Source of the DNA: Verrucomicrobiota bacterium
GTDB taxonomy: Bacteria; Verrucomicrobiota; Lentisphaeria; JABSQK01; JAJFLO01
DNA length: 64,000 nt
Assembly (NCBI GenBank): GCA_021772675.1
Contig: JAJFLO010000409.1
Coordinates: 31,700-95,699 of the forward strand
Reading direction: 5' to 3'
A model generated the notes under the pieces. It did no database searches and was not told the DNA's origin. It was given only the letters and a program-made list of their open reading frames with translations. The position numbers and the translations under genes were made by a program. Positions 53,309 to 61,942 of the stretch are shown in pieces. The number at the start of each line of letters is the position of its first letter. The first letter of the stretch is position 1.

Positions 53309-55090
53309 ATGCGCATCCCAAATCAATATAACGCTACCATTAAGTTGGAATCTTACTTGGGCGACCCAGTCGATTCGGACAATTCGATGTCCTATAAACG
53401 TACTGTCGCCCTCGATGAAAAAGATCAATACCCAGAAGCCGCATGTCAGCAGCTAAATGATTTTGGCCTGAATCATTATTATTATCCCGATAGTTATGGT
53501 GGGAAATTGATTTCATATTTGGAACTATTTAACCTATGGAAAACCGTTGCTCGACGAGACCTGTCTGTAATCATAGCCCATGGGAAAAGTTGGGTCGGGG
53601 GACTTCCAATATTTATAGGAGGCAGTGAAGAACAAAAAAAGAGGGCAGCCGAGATTCTAAAAACGGGAGACCAAATCGCTCTGGGATTAACAGAAAAAGA
53701 TCATGGCAGCGATTTGCTCTCCACCGAATTGTGTGCAGAACCCGTATCAGGAGGATTTTTGTTAAGTGGAGAAAAATGGTTGATTAACAATATTGTTCGG
53801 GGTAAAGCTATATGTTTGTTTGCTAAAACAGAAACTTCCGATGATTCGTTGTTTTCACTATTTTTCGTTGATAAAGAATATCACTTTACTCAACCCGGAA
53901 CCTATGAAGACCTGCCAAAAATAATGACCTTGGGGATACGCGGAATACACGTTGCTGCGTTAAGATTTAATGCCTGCCCAATCCCTGAAAATGCAGTAAT
54001 CGGCACACTTGGCGATGGCCTTGAACATACCATTAAATCATTGCAGATGACTCGTTGCTTGATGCCGGCATATTCGATGGGAGCTGGCGATACAGCATTA
54101 AGAATTGCGCTTGGATTTTCACTTACACGTCACTTGCACAACCAACCCATTTTCTCAATCCCCCACACCCGTACCAGTTTACTCAACGCCTTCATTGATT
54201 TATTAATCGGCGACTGTGTATCAACTATTTCAGTACGAGCCATTAATATGAATCCTGAACAATTAATTATCTGGCATTGTATTTCAAAGTACATCGTTCC
54301 TGAATTGGTCGACCAATTAATTAGAGATACCGCGGCGATATTGGGGGCTCGATACTATTTACGTGAAGAGTACGAGTATGGTGTCTTTCAAAAAATACTA
54401 AGGGATCATCTGGTCATTAGCGTATTTGATGGAAGCACTCCGGTTGTGTTAAGCTGGATGCTGCCCCAATTGGTCAATCTATCACGTACGGTAACGAACA
54501 CGTCGAGAGATTGGGACTCAATCGAGTCAAAATTGCAGCAACTATGCTCCCTCCACGTAGATGAAACCTTCCTTGATGTAAGCCGCCTGACGTTATCGGC
54601 AAAAGAAAATGATTTAATGATGGACGGACTTTTTCTTGCCCAGCAGAAAATTGGTAATTTAGCAAATAAACATCCTGACAATGATATTTATCGAATATTA
54701 AGTAAACAGTTAAAGCTTGCAGTTATAAAAGCCGAAGACAATTTCAAACAACTTGCTGCTACTCCATCGACACAAATAAAAGACTTCAGCAAATCAGAAA
54801 AAGGATTTAATCTCGCGAAGAAACACTGCATCATCCATGCAATTTCAACATGTGTCAACCTGTGGTTTTATAACAGAGACCTTTTCCCCCAATTTTTTGC
54901 AAATGGAGCATGGCTTGTTCTTGCAATCCGTCGTTTATTAATGAAGCTTGGAGAAGCAGAGTTCCCTATCCCTGCAACTATTACCGACGATACATGCAAT
55001 GAACTCTTAAGACTATTCAGAAACGACCAACTTTTTTCCTTCTTCCCAATAGACTTATCCAGCCGACATAGCCAGTGCGAACCAAAATAA
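53309..55090 (+). CDS. acyl-CoA dehydrogenase family protein, long form, likely part of the polyketide pathway
   Basis: 593 residues. Acyl-CoA dehydrogenase features: an N-terminal helical domain, GLTEKDHGSD near residue 130 (flavin/substrate loop), SGEKWLINN near 155, and the late YGVFQKILRD...VFDGSTPVVL region near residues 360-380. In short- and medium-chain enzymes the catalytic base sits in IYEGT; here the position reads FDGS, an Asp. After that come about 200 residues not found in the usual 380-residue enzymes, rich in helices with a C-terminal domain like that of long two-domain forms. The start ATG directly follows a heptamer array and lacks a visible ribosome site; Met27 (MSYKRTV) is a possible alternative start. 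It is divergent from the PKS operon and flanked by REP-like repeats. A role in making an unsaturated starter or extender unit, or in oxidising a carrier-bound intermediate, is inference. Confidence 0.88.
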   Translation: MRIPNQYNATIKLESYLGDPVDSDNSMSYKRTVALDEKDQYPEAACQQLNDFGLNHYYYPDSYGGKLISYLELFNLWKTVARRDLSVIIAHGKSWVGGLPIFIGGSEEQKKRAAEILKTGDQIALGLTEKDHGSDLLSTELCAEPVSGGFLLSGEKWLINNIVRGKAICLFAKTETSDDSLFSLFFVDKEYHFTQPGTYEDLPKIMTLGIRGIHVAALRFNACPIPENAVIGTLGDGLEHTIKSLQMTRCLMPAYSMGAGDTALRIALGFSLTRHLHNQPIFSIPHTRTSLLNAFIDLLIGDCVSTISVRAINMNPEQLIIWHCISKYIVPELVDQLIRDTAAILGARYYLREEYEYGVFQKILRDHLVISVFDGSTPVVLSWMLPQLVNLSRTVTNTSRDWDSIESKLQQLCSLHVDETFLDVSRLTLSAKENDLMMDGLFLAQQKIGNLANKHPDNDIYRILSKQLKLAVIKAEDNFKQLAATPSTQIKDFSKSEKGFNLAKKHCIIHAISTCVNLWFYNRDLFPQFFANGAWLVLAIRRLLMKLGEAEFPIPATITDDTCNELLRLFRNDQLFSFFPIDLSSRHSQCEPK

Positions 55091-55124
55091 TCGATAAATA
55101 ACGGTTTGATTACAAGTGGTGTAT

Positions 55125-55331
55125 GTTTGTAGTCCCGTCTTTAGACGGAAGTCTTATCGAAGCTTCAGCGAGTGATAGCTACTTCAAACCTCATCTTATA
55201 TATCGATCATTTAAGGTTTTAATGAATCCGACAACCTTCCTCTCACATCACTTAAAATTCAATCGCAGCTTGTTCGTAGTCCCGTCTTCAGGCGGAAGCC
55301 TTAACGAAGCTTCAGCGAGTACATGTGACCA
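55125..55331 (+). repeat. REP-like repeats R3 and R4 (direct)
   Basis: R3 (55125-55173) and R4 (55272-55331) are direct copies 147 bases apart. R3 contains the perfect 14-base palindrome CCGTCTTTAGACGG; R4 has CCGTCTTCAGGCGG with one G-T pair. Both end with GAAGCTTCAGCGAG. They begin 35 bases after the stop of the acyl-CoA dehydrogenase gene and match R1/R2 on its other side. Confidence 0.8.
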
Positions 55332-55624
55332 TAGGCTTAAAGATTAGTGAAGCCTCAACAATTGTGTTAAATTGCTGAGGGAAGAATATTGATAGATCTC
55401 GAACTGGAACGGATATTCAGCCTTAAAATTAAACACCAACGAACTTCGCGAATCTATCACCCCAACAAGAACAAATATAATCTAAAAACTTAGTACTAAA
55501 AACGAACCCAGGTCGGGAAAAAAACACTCTCACATTTTGGAATTGTTCTTGCACCGACGGTTGCCCCTGCATGAAACTTATATTATAATATTGCTGGAGA
55601 TTTGAATTAAAAGAGGAACATGAA
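55332..55624. other. intergenic region with no recognisable gene
   Basis: AT-rich sequence with no known motif. A Shine-Dalgarno-like AGAGGA (55612-55617) belongs to the next gene. Short minus-strand frames here show no family resemblance. Confidence 0.5.
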
Positions 55625-55831
55625 ATGACAACTGCTGAAATCAAAAAAATGACTAAACCTGAATGTATATGTGCTATGGAAGCACTTTGGGATGTGTTGT
55701 GTCACCAGTATGAGGATATTGAGTCACCGGAATGGCACTCGGACATTCTGGAAGAAAGGCGGAAAAAAATTAAATCAGGTGAAGCAGAATTTTTGTCATT
55801 AAAGGATTTGAGGGAATCAGTTCCTAATTGA
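55625..55831 (+). CDS. addiction-module antitoxin-like protein, orphan
   Basis: 68 residues, start ATG after AGAGGA at 7 bases. The pattern MEALWDVL...SPEWHSDILEERRKKIKSGEAEFLSLKDLRE matches the small antitoxin family (Unstab_antitox, addiction module component) usually paired with a ParE/RelE toxin. No toxin gene follows: the next 165 bases are non-coding and then a second, different antitoxin begins. It may be a solitary antitoxin or one whose toxin was lost. Confidence 0.75.
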   Translation: MTTAEIKKMTKPECICAMEALWDVLCHQYEDIESPEWHSDILEERRKKIKSGEAEFLSLKDLRESVPN

Positions 55832-55916
55832 AGATTTTTCAGATACAACAGCATTAATTCCAGTATTTTAAACATTTTCAGGCATTGGAAAAATTTGGAC
55901 GTTCTGTAAATGAAGA

Positions 55917-55945
55917 TTGCTTTAATAGTTAGGATCTGGTATATT
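55917..55945 (+). promoter_or_regulatory. probable promoter of the second toxin-antitoxin pair
   Basis: TTGCTT and TATATT are separated by exactly 17 bases, about 50 bases before the antitoxin start at 55997. Confidence 0.45.
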
Positions 55946-55996
55946 TATATTGTGAAGACCGTTATTTTGGAAGATAAAAATGCAAGGATTCTATAA

Positions 55997-56221
55997 TTGA
56001 ATACCAAAGAGTTAATTGATGAAGCAATTTCGCTTCCTGTCGAAGAAAGAGCCGTTGTCGCAGATTCGATATTAAAAAGTCTAAATAAACCGGACAATGA
56101 TTTGGACCGTAAATGGGGTTTAATAGCCAAAAGAAGACTGGCAGAGCTCAGAACTGGTGATGTACAAGCTGTTCCAGGTAATGAAGTTTTTGAGAAAATT
56201 TGGAAACGTTTCTCAAAATGA
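55997..56221 (+). CDS. addiction-module antitoxin (Unstab_antitox type)
   Basis: 74 residues from a TTG start at 55997 preceded by AAGGA at 6-7 bases; the upstream ATG at 55980 is closed after six codons. The chain ELIDEAISLPVEERAVVADSIL...SLNKPDNDLDRKW is typical of the antitoxin family whose members neutralise RelE/ParE toxins and repress their own operon. It is translationally coupled to the toxin gene by an ATGA overlap at 56218-56221. Confidence 0.85.
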   Translation: MNTKELIDEAISLPVEERAVVADSILKSLNKPDNDLDRKWGLIAKRRLAELRTGDVQAVPGNEVFEKIWKRFSK

Positions 56222-56508
56222 ATTATTCGTTTCATCCTGAGGCCGAGACTGAACTTGAAGTTGCAATTCAGTATTATGAAGATTGTGAACAAAGTTTAGG
56301 GTATGATTTTGCTATCGAGATATACACAACCATCCAAAATATTCTCGCCTATCCGAACGCATGGCCAGCACTAGAAAGTGACATTCGCCGTTGTCAAACT
56401 CGACGCTTCCCTTATGGGGTTGTTTATAGCATAGAAGCCAATCAAGTGTTCATTTTGGCAGTCATGCATCTTCACAAAAACCCAGATTATTGGAAACACA
56501 GGCTCTAG
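56218..56508 (+). CDS. RelE/ParE-family toxin
   Basis: 96 residues from ATG 56218. An upstream in-frame ATG at 56200 also exists, but the overlapping ATGA start is preferred. MNYSFHPEAETELEVAIQYYE is the usual N-terminal helix pair. RRCQTRRFPYGVVYSIEANQVFILAVMHLHKNPDYWKHR gives the beta-sheet with the basic residues and the C-terminal His/Tyr region of this family. Its target (gyrase, as for ParE, or ribosome-bound mRNA, as for RelE) cannot be decided from sequence. It forms a two-gene operon with 55997-56221. Confidence 0.87.
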   Translation: MNYSFHPEAETELEVAIQYYEDCEQSLGYDFAIEIYTTIQNILAYPNAWPALESDIRRCQTRRFPYGVVYSIEANQVFILAVMHLHKNPDYWKHRL

Positions 56509-57029
56509 AAAATCAGAGGGTTGTACCCGAATGACACTAAGATAAGCCCGAAAAAACATTTTTTTCTTACCTAAGGTAATGACATCATCAATAGACGGAA
56601 TCCGTGAAGAGATCGCACCCAATACACTGATTAGCCCGCATATTTCATGAGCAGGTAATTTTTGACGTTTACACCTAATTGTGTGAATGAGTTATGTAAT
56701 AATCTTCAAATTACAAAACGTCTTTTCCCCTTACCAATTAAATATTGGAATGATACCACCCTTCGGGCGATGTTATTGAGCTGCATCTGTTTCGTTAGGA
56801 AGAAGGTGCAGTAGTGGCTACAGCTACCTCCTTCCTTCCTAAAAACGACAACACACTAACATCGTGAAATAATCGGAATAGTCCCAATTCACTGGATTTT
56901 ATTTAAAGGATTGCTGAGGAAGATTATTCAGAAGGCGTGCTAGTCTAATTAAAATAGTTACCAGTTTTTATGAAAGATTTGACTCTAAAATGTCAAAACT
57001 TCAATTTAGAGGTGCATTCCTCGGATATT
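56509..57029. other. intergenic region with a structured hairpin
   Basis: No gene is recognised in these 521 bases. The one marked structure is the inverted repeat at 56793-56846: TTAGGAAG pairs with CTTCCTAA, with AAGG/CCTT inside and a small GTAG/CTAC hairpin at the top. It lies downstream of both the toxin gene (plus strand) and the receiver-protein gene (minus strand), so it could be a shared terminator or a remnant of a mobile element. Confidence 0.4.
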
Positions 57030-58172
57030 CTATTTCTGAGGAAACAATTTGTCAAAAGCATATTCAACGTCTAAATCAGGAAATCCAATTCTATTGTAAT
57101 AACGTGTAAATGCTGAAAGAAGTGATTGAGCAAAAGGGTCGTCCAATCTTGCAATTACTTCAAAGTCTTCAGAAAGGCCTGGGTATTGTACCAAAAGTTT
57201 TTGTTGAAAATCAACTAATGAAGATTTGAGAAAAGCTGTCTGTGGCAAGAAGAAATACCTGTCTTTGTCGCCTTGATTATTACGCATCCAATTTTTGATT
57301 TTTCCTCGAAGGTTATTTAACTGGCTGTCTTCCTCTCTCGATCTGTCTTTCTTTTCTAAAAGATCTTGAAAGGTTTTATAATCGTCGAAACTTTCAAAAG
57401 AAGGAGCTTTGATTAAAAGAATGTTCTCAGCTTTCCTGACTCCTTTTGACCTTTCCACCAGATCACAGGACGGTGTCAAAACCACATAAATTTCAGTGGT
57501 ATTTTTTTTTCTAAGAATATCCCCCATCTCAAACTCTCCATCCAAAGGAGGATAGATATAGAATTCCATAGAATGCGCTAATTGCTCTTTCAATTTATCA
57601 TCGTCTATGAATTTTCTAATTTGTTCTTTTGACAGCGTTTTAGCCAGCCGTCTAAGAAGAAGATATGTCAAAGAGACTTCATCCTTTACATTGCTGATTA
57701 GCTCTTTATTGGGGTGAACGAAATCCCAAAAAAACGATCTGACAGATTCATTCGTGACCTGAACTATCTGATTTTTTAGCTTCAAATAGTCTGTTTGTAG
57801 GATTGATTCAATCTGTGTTATCAACCCTTCAAAAGCATCTCCTTTACTACAAACCTTGATAATTTCAGACACTAAGCCCTCCACGTATTTAGGCAATCCG
57901 GTAAAGAAGACAACTGGAACAAATGCCGTTTTTTGAATTTCAGAAAGTACTTCTTCCCCAGTCTTTTCACTTTCAGGTTCAGGGTCTCCTTTGCACAAGT
58001 CTAAAACTACAATATCAAAATGCTGTTCCCTCAGTTTTTCAATGCCTTCATCAAAATCGCCTGACTCGACCTTAACGATTTCGTACTCTCCAATTTTTTC
58101 ACCGTCCAAAAGCTTAGTGTAATCAGATCGGATTTCTTCATTGTCATCAATGAGCAGTATTTTAAGATTCAT
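57030..58172 (-). CDS. receiver-domain protein with an uncharacterised C-terminal domain, last gene of the Vsr/methyltransferase operon
   Basis: 380 residues. Residues 1-125 form a CheY-like receiver: acidic pair D9-D10, phosphoacceptor D58 in IVVLDL, T91 in FFTG and K110 in CSKG. The remaining 255 residues have no DNA-binding motif that I can recognise; they include a beta-rich segment (EMGDILRKKNTTEIYVVLTPSCDL) and end with a helical FARLDDPFAQSLLSAFTRYY-like stretch. The gene starts 1 base after the stop of the GHKL gene (TGATATG junction), so the two proteins should be made together. The receiver is presumably phosphorylated by the histidine-kinase-like half of that partner. It looks like an effector or regulator in a defence module, by inference. 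Confidence 0.85.
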   Translation of the reverse strand: MNLKILLIDDNEEIRSDYTKLLDGEKIGEYEIVKVESGDFDEGIEKLREQHFDIVVLDLCKGDPEPESEKTGEEVLSEIQKTAFVPVVFFTGLPKYVEGLVSEIIKVCSKGDAFEGLITQIESILQTDYLKLKNQIVQVTNESVRSFFWDFVHPNKELISNVKDEVSLTYLLLRRLAKTLSKEQIRKFIDDDKLKEQLAHSMEFYIYPPLDGEFEMGDILRKKNTTEIYVVLTPSCDLVERSKGVRKAENILLIKAPSFESFDDYKTFQDLLEKKDRSREEDSQLNNLRGKIKNWMRNNQGDKDRYFFLPQTAFLKSSLVDFQQKLLVQYPGLSEDFEVIARLDDPFAQSLLSAFTRYYNRIGFPDLDVEYAFDKLFPQK

Positions 58173-58173
58173 A

Positions 58174-60294
58174 TCAGATTTTTCTTCTAAAGGTTATTTT
58201 GAATGTTGCTCCGTCCAAAGGACCGTTGGCTATCAACACGAATTGACCGTCATATTCTGAAATCATTTCCCCTACTATTGTCAATCCCAGACCTATTCCA
58301 TCAGGTTTTGTACTGAAATAAGGGTCAAATATTAGGTTAGTGTGTTTTTCTTCAATACCCGGGCCACTATCACTAAAAATAATTGACAACTCTTCATCAG
58401 TTCGTTTGACTTGAACTGTGATTTTTCGACCTTCCTCTTGTTTCTCTAACCAAAAAAGAGAGTTCTGAAGAAGGTTAACCAAAATCATCTGAAGCTCACC
58501 TTCATCAATCCCTACTACATTTTCTTCTCCGGGTAAATCAACCTGAATTTCAAGCTTAGATAACTCGGTCTTATAAAGCTCAAACACGTTTGCAATGGCT
58601 GCTTCGAGAACAATATCTTTTGGCCGTCCTCTTTTTCTTCCTCCAAAAGGTTCTAATCTCTTGAACAACTGTGCCAAGACTTTTCGCTGTTCTGCAATTA
58701 AGGTCAGATGCTTTTGAACTTCGTTCTGATCTGGCTCTTTTTTACTAAGTTCCTTTTGCAAAAGACGAGTTTCACTATCGATTCTTAGGAGGAAATTATT
58801 TCCATCATGCAGGACAACATCCATCAAAAGACCTAAGGTTGACAGTCTTCTGTAGCGAGAAATTACGTTTTGAACCTTTTTTACTCCGTCATCAATTCTC
58901 GTCTTTGTGTCTTTAAGTTCAGTTTGAACTTCTTTGTCATTGGGTAATTTTTCCTTAAGTGCCTTCGTAAGAGACAATAATGAAAACTTTTCAAAAAGAC
59001 TGTCGCTTGATTTTACATCTTCTATTCTTGGGCGTTCTTCATATCGTTTTTGCTCTACTTCACTAAGTAAAACCCTTATAGACTCCTGAAGGTCAGTAAA
59101 AGCCTGGCTATCGACGATGCCTTCTCTATTACTTTGATCTTTGAATTCGGGATTGTCATCCAGGCTTACAGATATATAGCCAACAATTTGATTGCTACTC
59201 AATCGTAAAGTCGGGTTGTTGACTCTGCGCAAATTGAGTCTCAGCCAGTCATTTTTAGGTTCACCATAGGGTAGAACTCTGAATTTATCTCTGTAAATAC
59301 TAACTCCGGCAAGATCATTTAGATCTGCACGCACATTTTTAATAGTTGAACCAACGTCCTTCGCAAGTCTTTTTAAAGCGTCATTCTCTCTATCCCAAAC
59401 TCTGAACTCAAAATCAAACGTACCCGAAACGGGCTTACGCATTGGGTTTAACTCCTTAGAAGTTTCCTTCTTGTAAGAAACAGGCGATGTCTGATTTCGA
59501 CTTCTATAAGCTATTGTTGCTCTGCCTGTATCATCCACTGTTCCTTTTATCTCATAGTCAGGTTTGTTAATCGAATCAGGTGCGTTTACCAATCCTGACA
59601 AATGTTCCAATTCTTTAGGTAACTGAAGCTCCATTAGGAAATCTTCAACGGGAGCAACCGGGTTAATTAATCGCGATAATGTGACTCGTAGCATCCTGAA
59701 TTTTTCCTCATTCCAGTCTGACTTAAGTTGAGTCAATTTCAGTATTGTTCCATTGCTTTCGATTTCTACGGGTTCTCGAACCTCCCAAGCACATTTTACC
59801 TGATCCAGATAGACTTCATCATCTGCAAAATTTGCCCAGTTAAAATCGACAACAATTTCATTGTCGTTTTCAACTTTGGTGATTATTTCAAGTTGATCTG
59901 AGAGTTTAGCAGAGGCAAATCTTCCGATCCCTTTTTCACCAGTATATCTTCTTGATTTCCCAGGACTAGTTTTTTCCTTTTTCTTCATAATGGTTGCTGG
60001 CTCCATCCATGCACTCTTGATTGTATCAAGAGACATTCCTGAACCATCATCAATTATTGTGATGTATGCCCCCTCTTTGGAAAGTACTTTCTTTTTCTTT
60101 CGTTTGGATTCTTCTACGTCAACAACATTGCCTGAAAAATGAATTTCTATTATAGAAGCATCAGCATCATAACTATTCTTTACCAATTCGAGAACGGCAA
60201 CAATGTCATTACTGATTAGTTCCTCGCCAATGGTTTTGATCAACCTTGCTCGAGGTCTTAAAATGGAATCTCCTTTTTGAATATCTGTTGACAT
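58174..60294 (-). CDS. double GHKL ATPase: MutL/Hsp90-like N-terminal half plus histidine-kinase-like C-terminal half
   Basis: 706 residues. The first GHKL ATPase has ELVKNSYDAD (E36, N40, D43), IDDGSGM near 81-87 and YTGEKGIGRFA near 117-127. A long middle region follows, probably a transducer-like and coiled-coil part. Near residue 500 is a helix with STLGLLMDVVLHDGNN, at the place of a kinase H-box. The second ATPase has the N-box LVNLLQNSLFW (605-615), DSGPGI (642) and GIGLGL (666). GHKL ATPases of the MutL/MORC group are known next to methyltransferase and Vsr genes in restriction-related operons. The gene starts 1 base after the methyltransferase stop and is followed at the same spacing by the receiver protein, so it links the DNA-modification genes to a phosphorelay-like pair. 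Confidence 0.87.
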   Translation of the reverse strand: MSTDIQKGDSILRPRARLIKTIGEELISNDIVAVLELVKNSYDADASIIEIHFSGNVVDVEESKRKKKKVLSKEGAYITIIDDGSGMSLDTIKSAWMEPATIMKKKEKTSPGKSRRYTGEKGIGRFASAKLSDQLEIITKVENDNEIVVDFNWANFADDEVYLDQVKCAWEVREPVEIESNGTILKLTQLKSDWNEEKFRMLRVTLSRLINPVAPVEDFLMELQLPKELEHLSGLVNAPDSINKPDYEIKGTVDDTGRATIAYRSRNQTSPVSYKKETSKELNPMRKPVSGTFDFEFRVWDRENDALKRLAKDVGSTIKNVRADLNDLAGVSIYRDKFRVLPYGEPKNDWLRLNLRRVNNPTLRLSSNQIVGYISVSLDDNPEFKDQSNREGIVDSQAFTDLQESIRVLLSEVEQKRYEERPRIEDVKSSDSLFEKFSLLSLTKALKEKLPNDKEVQTELKDTKTRIDDGVKKVQNVISRYRRLSTLGLLMDVVLHDGNNFLLRIDSETRLLQKELSKKEPDQNEVQKHLTLIAEQRKVLAQLFKRLEPFGGRKRGRPKDIVLEAAIANVFELYKTELSKLEIQVDLPGEENVVGIDEGELQMILVNLLQNSLFWLEKQEEGRKITVQVKRTDEELSIIFSDSGPGIEEKHTNLIFDPYFSTKPDGIGLGLTIVGEMISEYDGQFVLIANGPLDGATFKITFRRKI

Positions 60295-60295
60295 A

Positions 60296-61942
60296 TCAAT
60301 CAGCTAAAACAGGTTGAACATTAACGGTTTTGTCAGCCTCAATAAGTTGAAAAACTTCCCTTACAATCACGGCTATTTGATAAGCCAGTAAAGGAGGAAC
60401 AGCATTTCCAACCTGATGATATTGACTGGTACGACTTCCACAAAAAAGATAATTGTCAGGAAATGTCTGAACCCTTGCGGCTTCTCGAACTGTGAAACTG
60501 CGACATTGAGTCGGATCGTAATGGATAAAATAATGTCCATCCTTCGAAATGTGGCTCGTGACAGTAGTAGCAGGATCATCAGGTAACTGCACCCGGAAGC
60601 GATCAGCAAACTTACCGGATTCGGCATTTTCATGGTCGGGCAACAGTTCCTTTCCATGTGCGGCATAGTCCGCCATTCGAGGGAATTTACCGTATTTTTC
60701 GGTATACATTCCGGCAAAAAGGTATCGTTTCAAATCTTGCACCAAGTGGCTGCGCGATTGATGATTGGCAACTCCTTTCAAGCGTTTATCCACATACCAG
60801 TCAAAAAGTGGGTTCTTGGTTGTAGGTGTAGCACAAGGCACAAATTGATCACCAGTATCACTTTCTAAAAGCTGAACATCCTTAAGGGCGGTATCAGAGA
60901 CAAACCCATTCATAGATACAATTTCCGCACGAAACTTTTGAATGAGCTGCTGCCAGTTTTCTTTTGAGTCTGTTTCGTTTTGGTAGTACCGTTTCGTTTT
61001 GGTGCTACCGTCTTCTTTCTTCACCTGCTCACTTCGCACAAACGACCGGTTAATACCACTTCTTAGGGAAGGCAGGTCGCCAATTACCTCTCTGAGACTT
61101 ACTGGCCCTGAAGGTTTCAGAATGTTAGGCTGCACCTCAATATCTGCTCTAATACCCAAGAGAATAATCCGGTGACGTTTTTGAGGCACTCCATAGTCTT
61201 CAGCTTTGATTAAGTAGTCAGTATCATGTGTGTAAATAGGATGACCTTTCCGGTCGAAATCTACTGGCTCTGTGATGAGAGAATAAATTCTGTATTGGGG
61301 CGCCTTCCGCTTTCTGAATACTGTACCCGGAATGCGCAAATCGCGGAGAATTTTTGGGAATATTTTTTCTCCATCTACATTGGAAGAAAGCAATCCTTTC
61401 ACATTTTCCATCACAAATGCGGTAGGGTGATGCGTAGCAATAATGCGGAGATACTCTTTGTAGAGATGAACACGATGATCTTCCGGATTCAAACCTGTTT
61501 CACCTTCCTGCCTTCTCGACCGACCCACCACCGAATACGCCTGACAGGGAGGCCCACCAATCAATACCCACTCACGCGCTCCGTTTAGTACTTTTCCTAT
61601 CCGATCGTTTACTTCTTCAGGAGGGAAATGTTCGCTTCCAAGAGTGCATTGCCATGCTTCTTTTTTGGCATGAGCATATTTTTCTGGATACTTTTGAAAA
61701 AGTAGCTGTTTTAACTGCTCTCGCTTTTTCAAATCCGACTCACGCATTACAGCATAGTAATCCTCAGGCAATTTATCTGGCTCAAACTGCCTCACAAAAC
61801 TCCTAAGTTCCAATGTCTGGTGTTCACTTGCCTCTTTTTCAATAGACAAGCGAATATCAAAAGCTTTTCCCTTATTCAGTGATGAAAAGCCTTCACCGAG
61901 TCCCCCGGGACCTGCAAATATGTCAATTCCGGGAATCGTCAT
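60296..61942 (-). CDS. DNA cytosine-5 methyltransferase
   Basis: 548 residues. Motif I is FAGPGGLGEGF (residues 9-19), motif IV GGPPCQAYS with catalytic Cys133, motif VI MENVKGL (Glu179), motif VIII QKRHRIIL near 250 and motif X QVGNAVPPLLA near the C-terminus. The target-recognition region between VIII and X is long (about 230 residues). An insert of roughly 100 residues separates motifs I and IV. The start overlaps the end of the vsr gene by 20 bases. Methylation protects the host sequence; the neighbouring Vsr-like enzyme may repair T:G mismatches from deaminated 5-methylcytosine or act as the restriction nuclease. The recognition sequence cannot be read from the gene. Confidence 0.95.
   Translation of the reverse strand: MTIPGIDIFAGPGGLGEGFSSLNKGKAFDIRLSIEKEASEHQTLELRSFVRQFEPDKLPEDYYAVMRESDLKKREQLKQLLFQKYPEKYAHAKKEAWQCTLGSEHFPPEEVNDRIGKVLNGAREWVLIGGPPCQAYSVVGRSRRQEGETGLNPEDHRVHLYKEYLRIIATHHPTAFVMENVKGLLSSNVDGEKIFPKILRDLRIPGTVFRKRKAPQYRIYSLITEPVDFDRKGHPIYTHDTDYLIKAEDYGVPQKRHRIILLGIRADIEVQPNILKPSGPVSLREVIGDLPSLRSGINRSFVRSEQVKKEDGSTKTKRYYQNETDSKENWQQLIQKFRAEIVSMNGFVSDTALKDVQLLESDTGDQFVPCATPTTKNPLFDWYVDKRLKGVANHQSRSHLVQDLKRYLFAGMYTEKYGKFPRMADYAAHGKELLPDHENAESGKFADRFRVQLPDDPATTVTSHISKDGHYFIHYDPTQCRSFTVREAARVQTFPDNYLFCGSRTSQYHQVGNAVPPLLAYQIAVIVREVFQLIEADKTVNVQPVLAD

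Noticed and set aside
56371..56622. 83-codon minus-strand frame overlapping the RelE/ParE toxin gene
   Set aside because: It is antisense to a well-supported toxin gene, and its peptide has no family resemblance.
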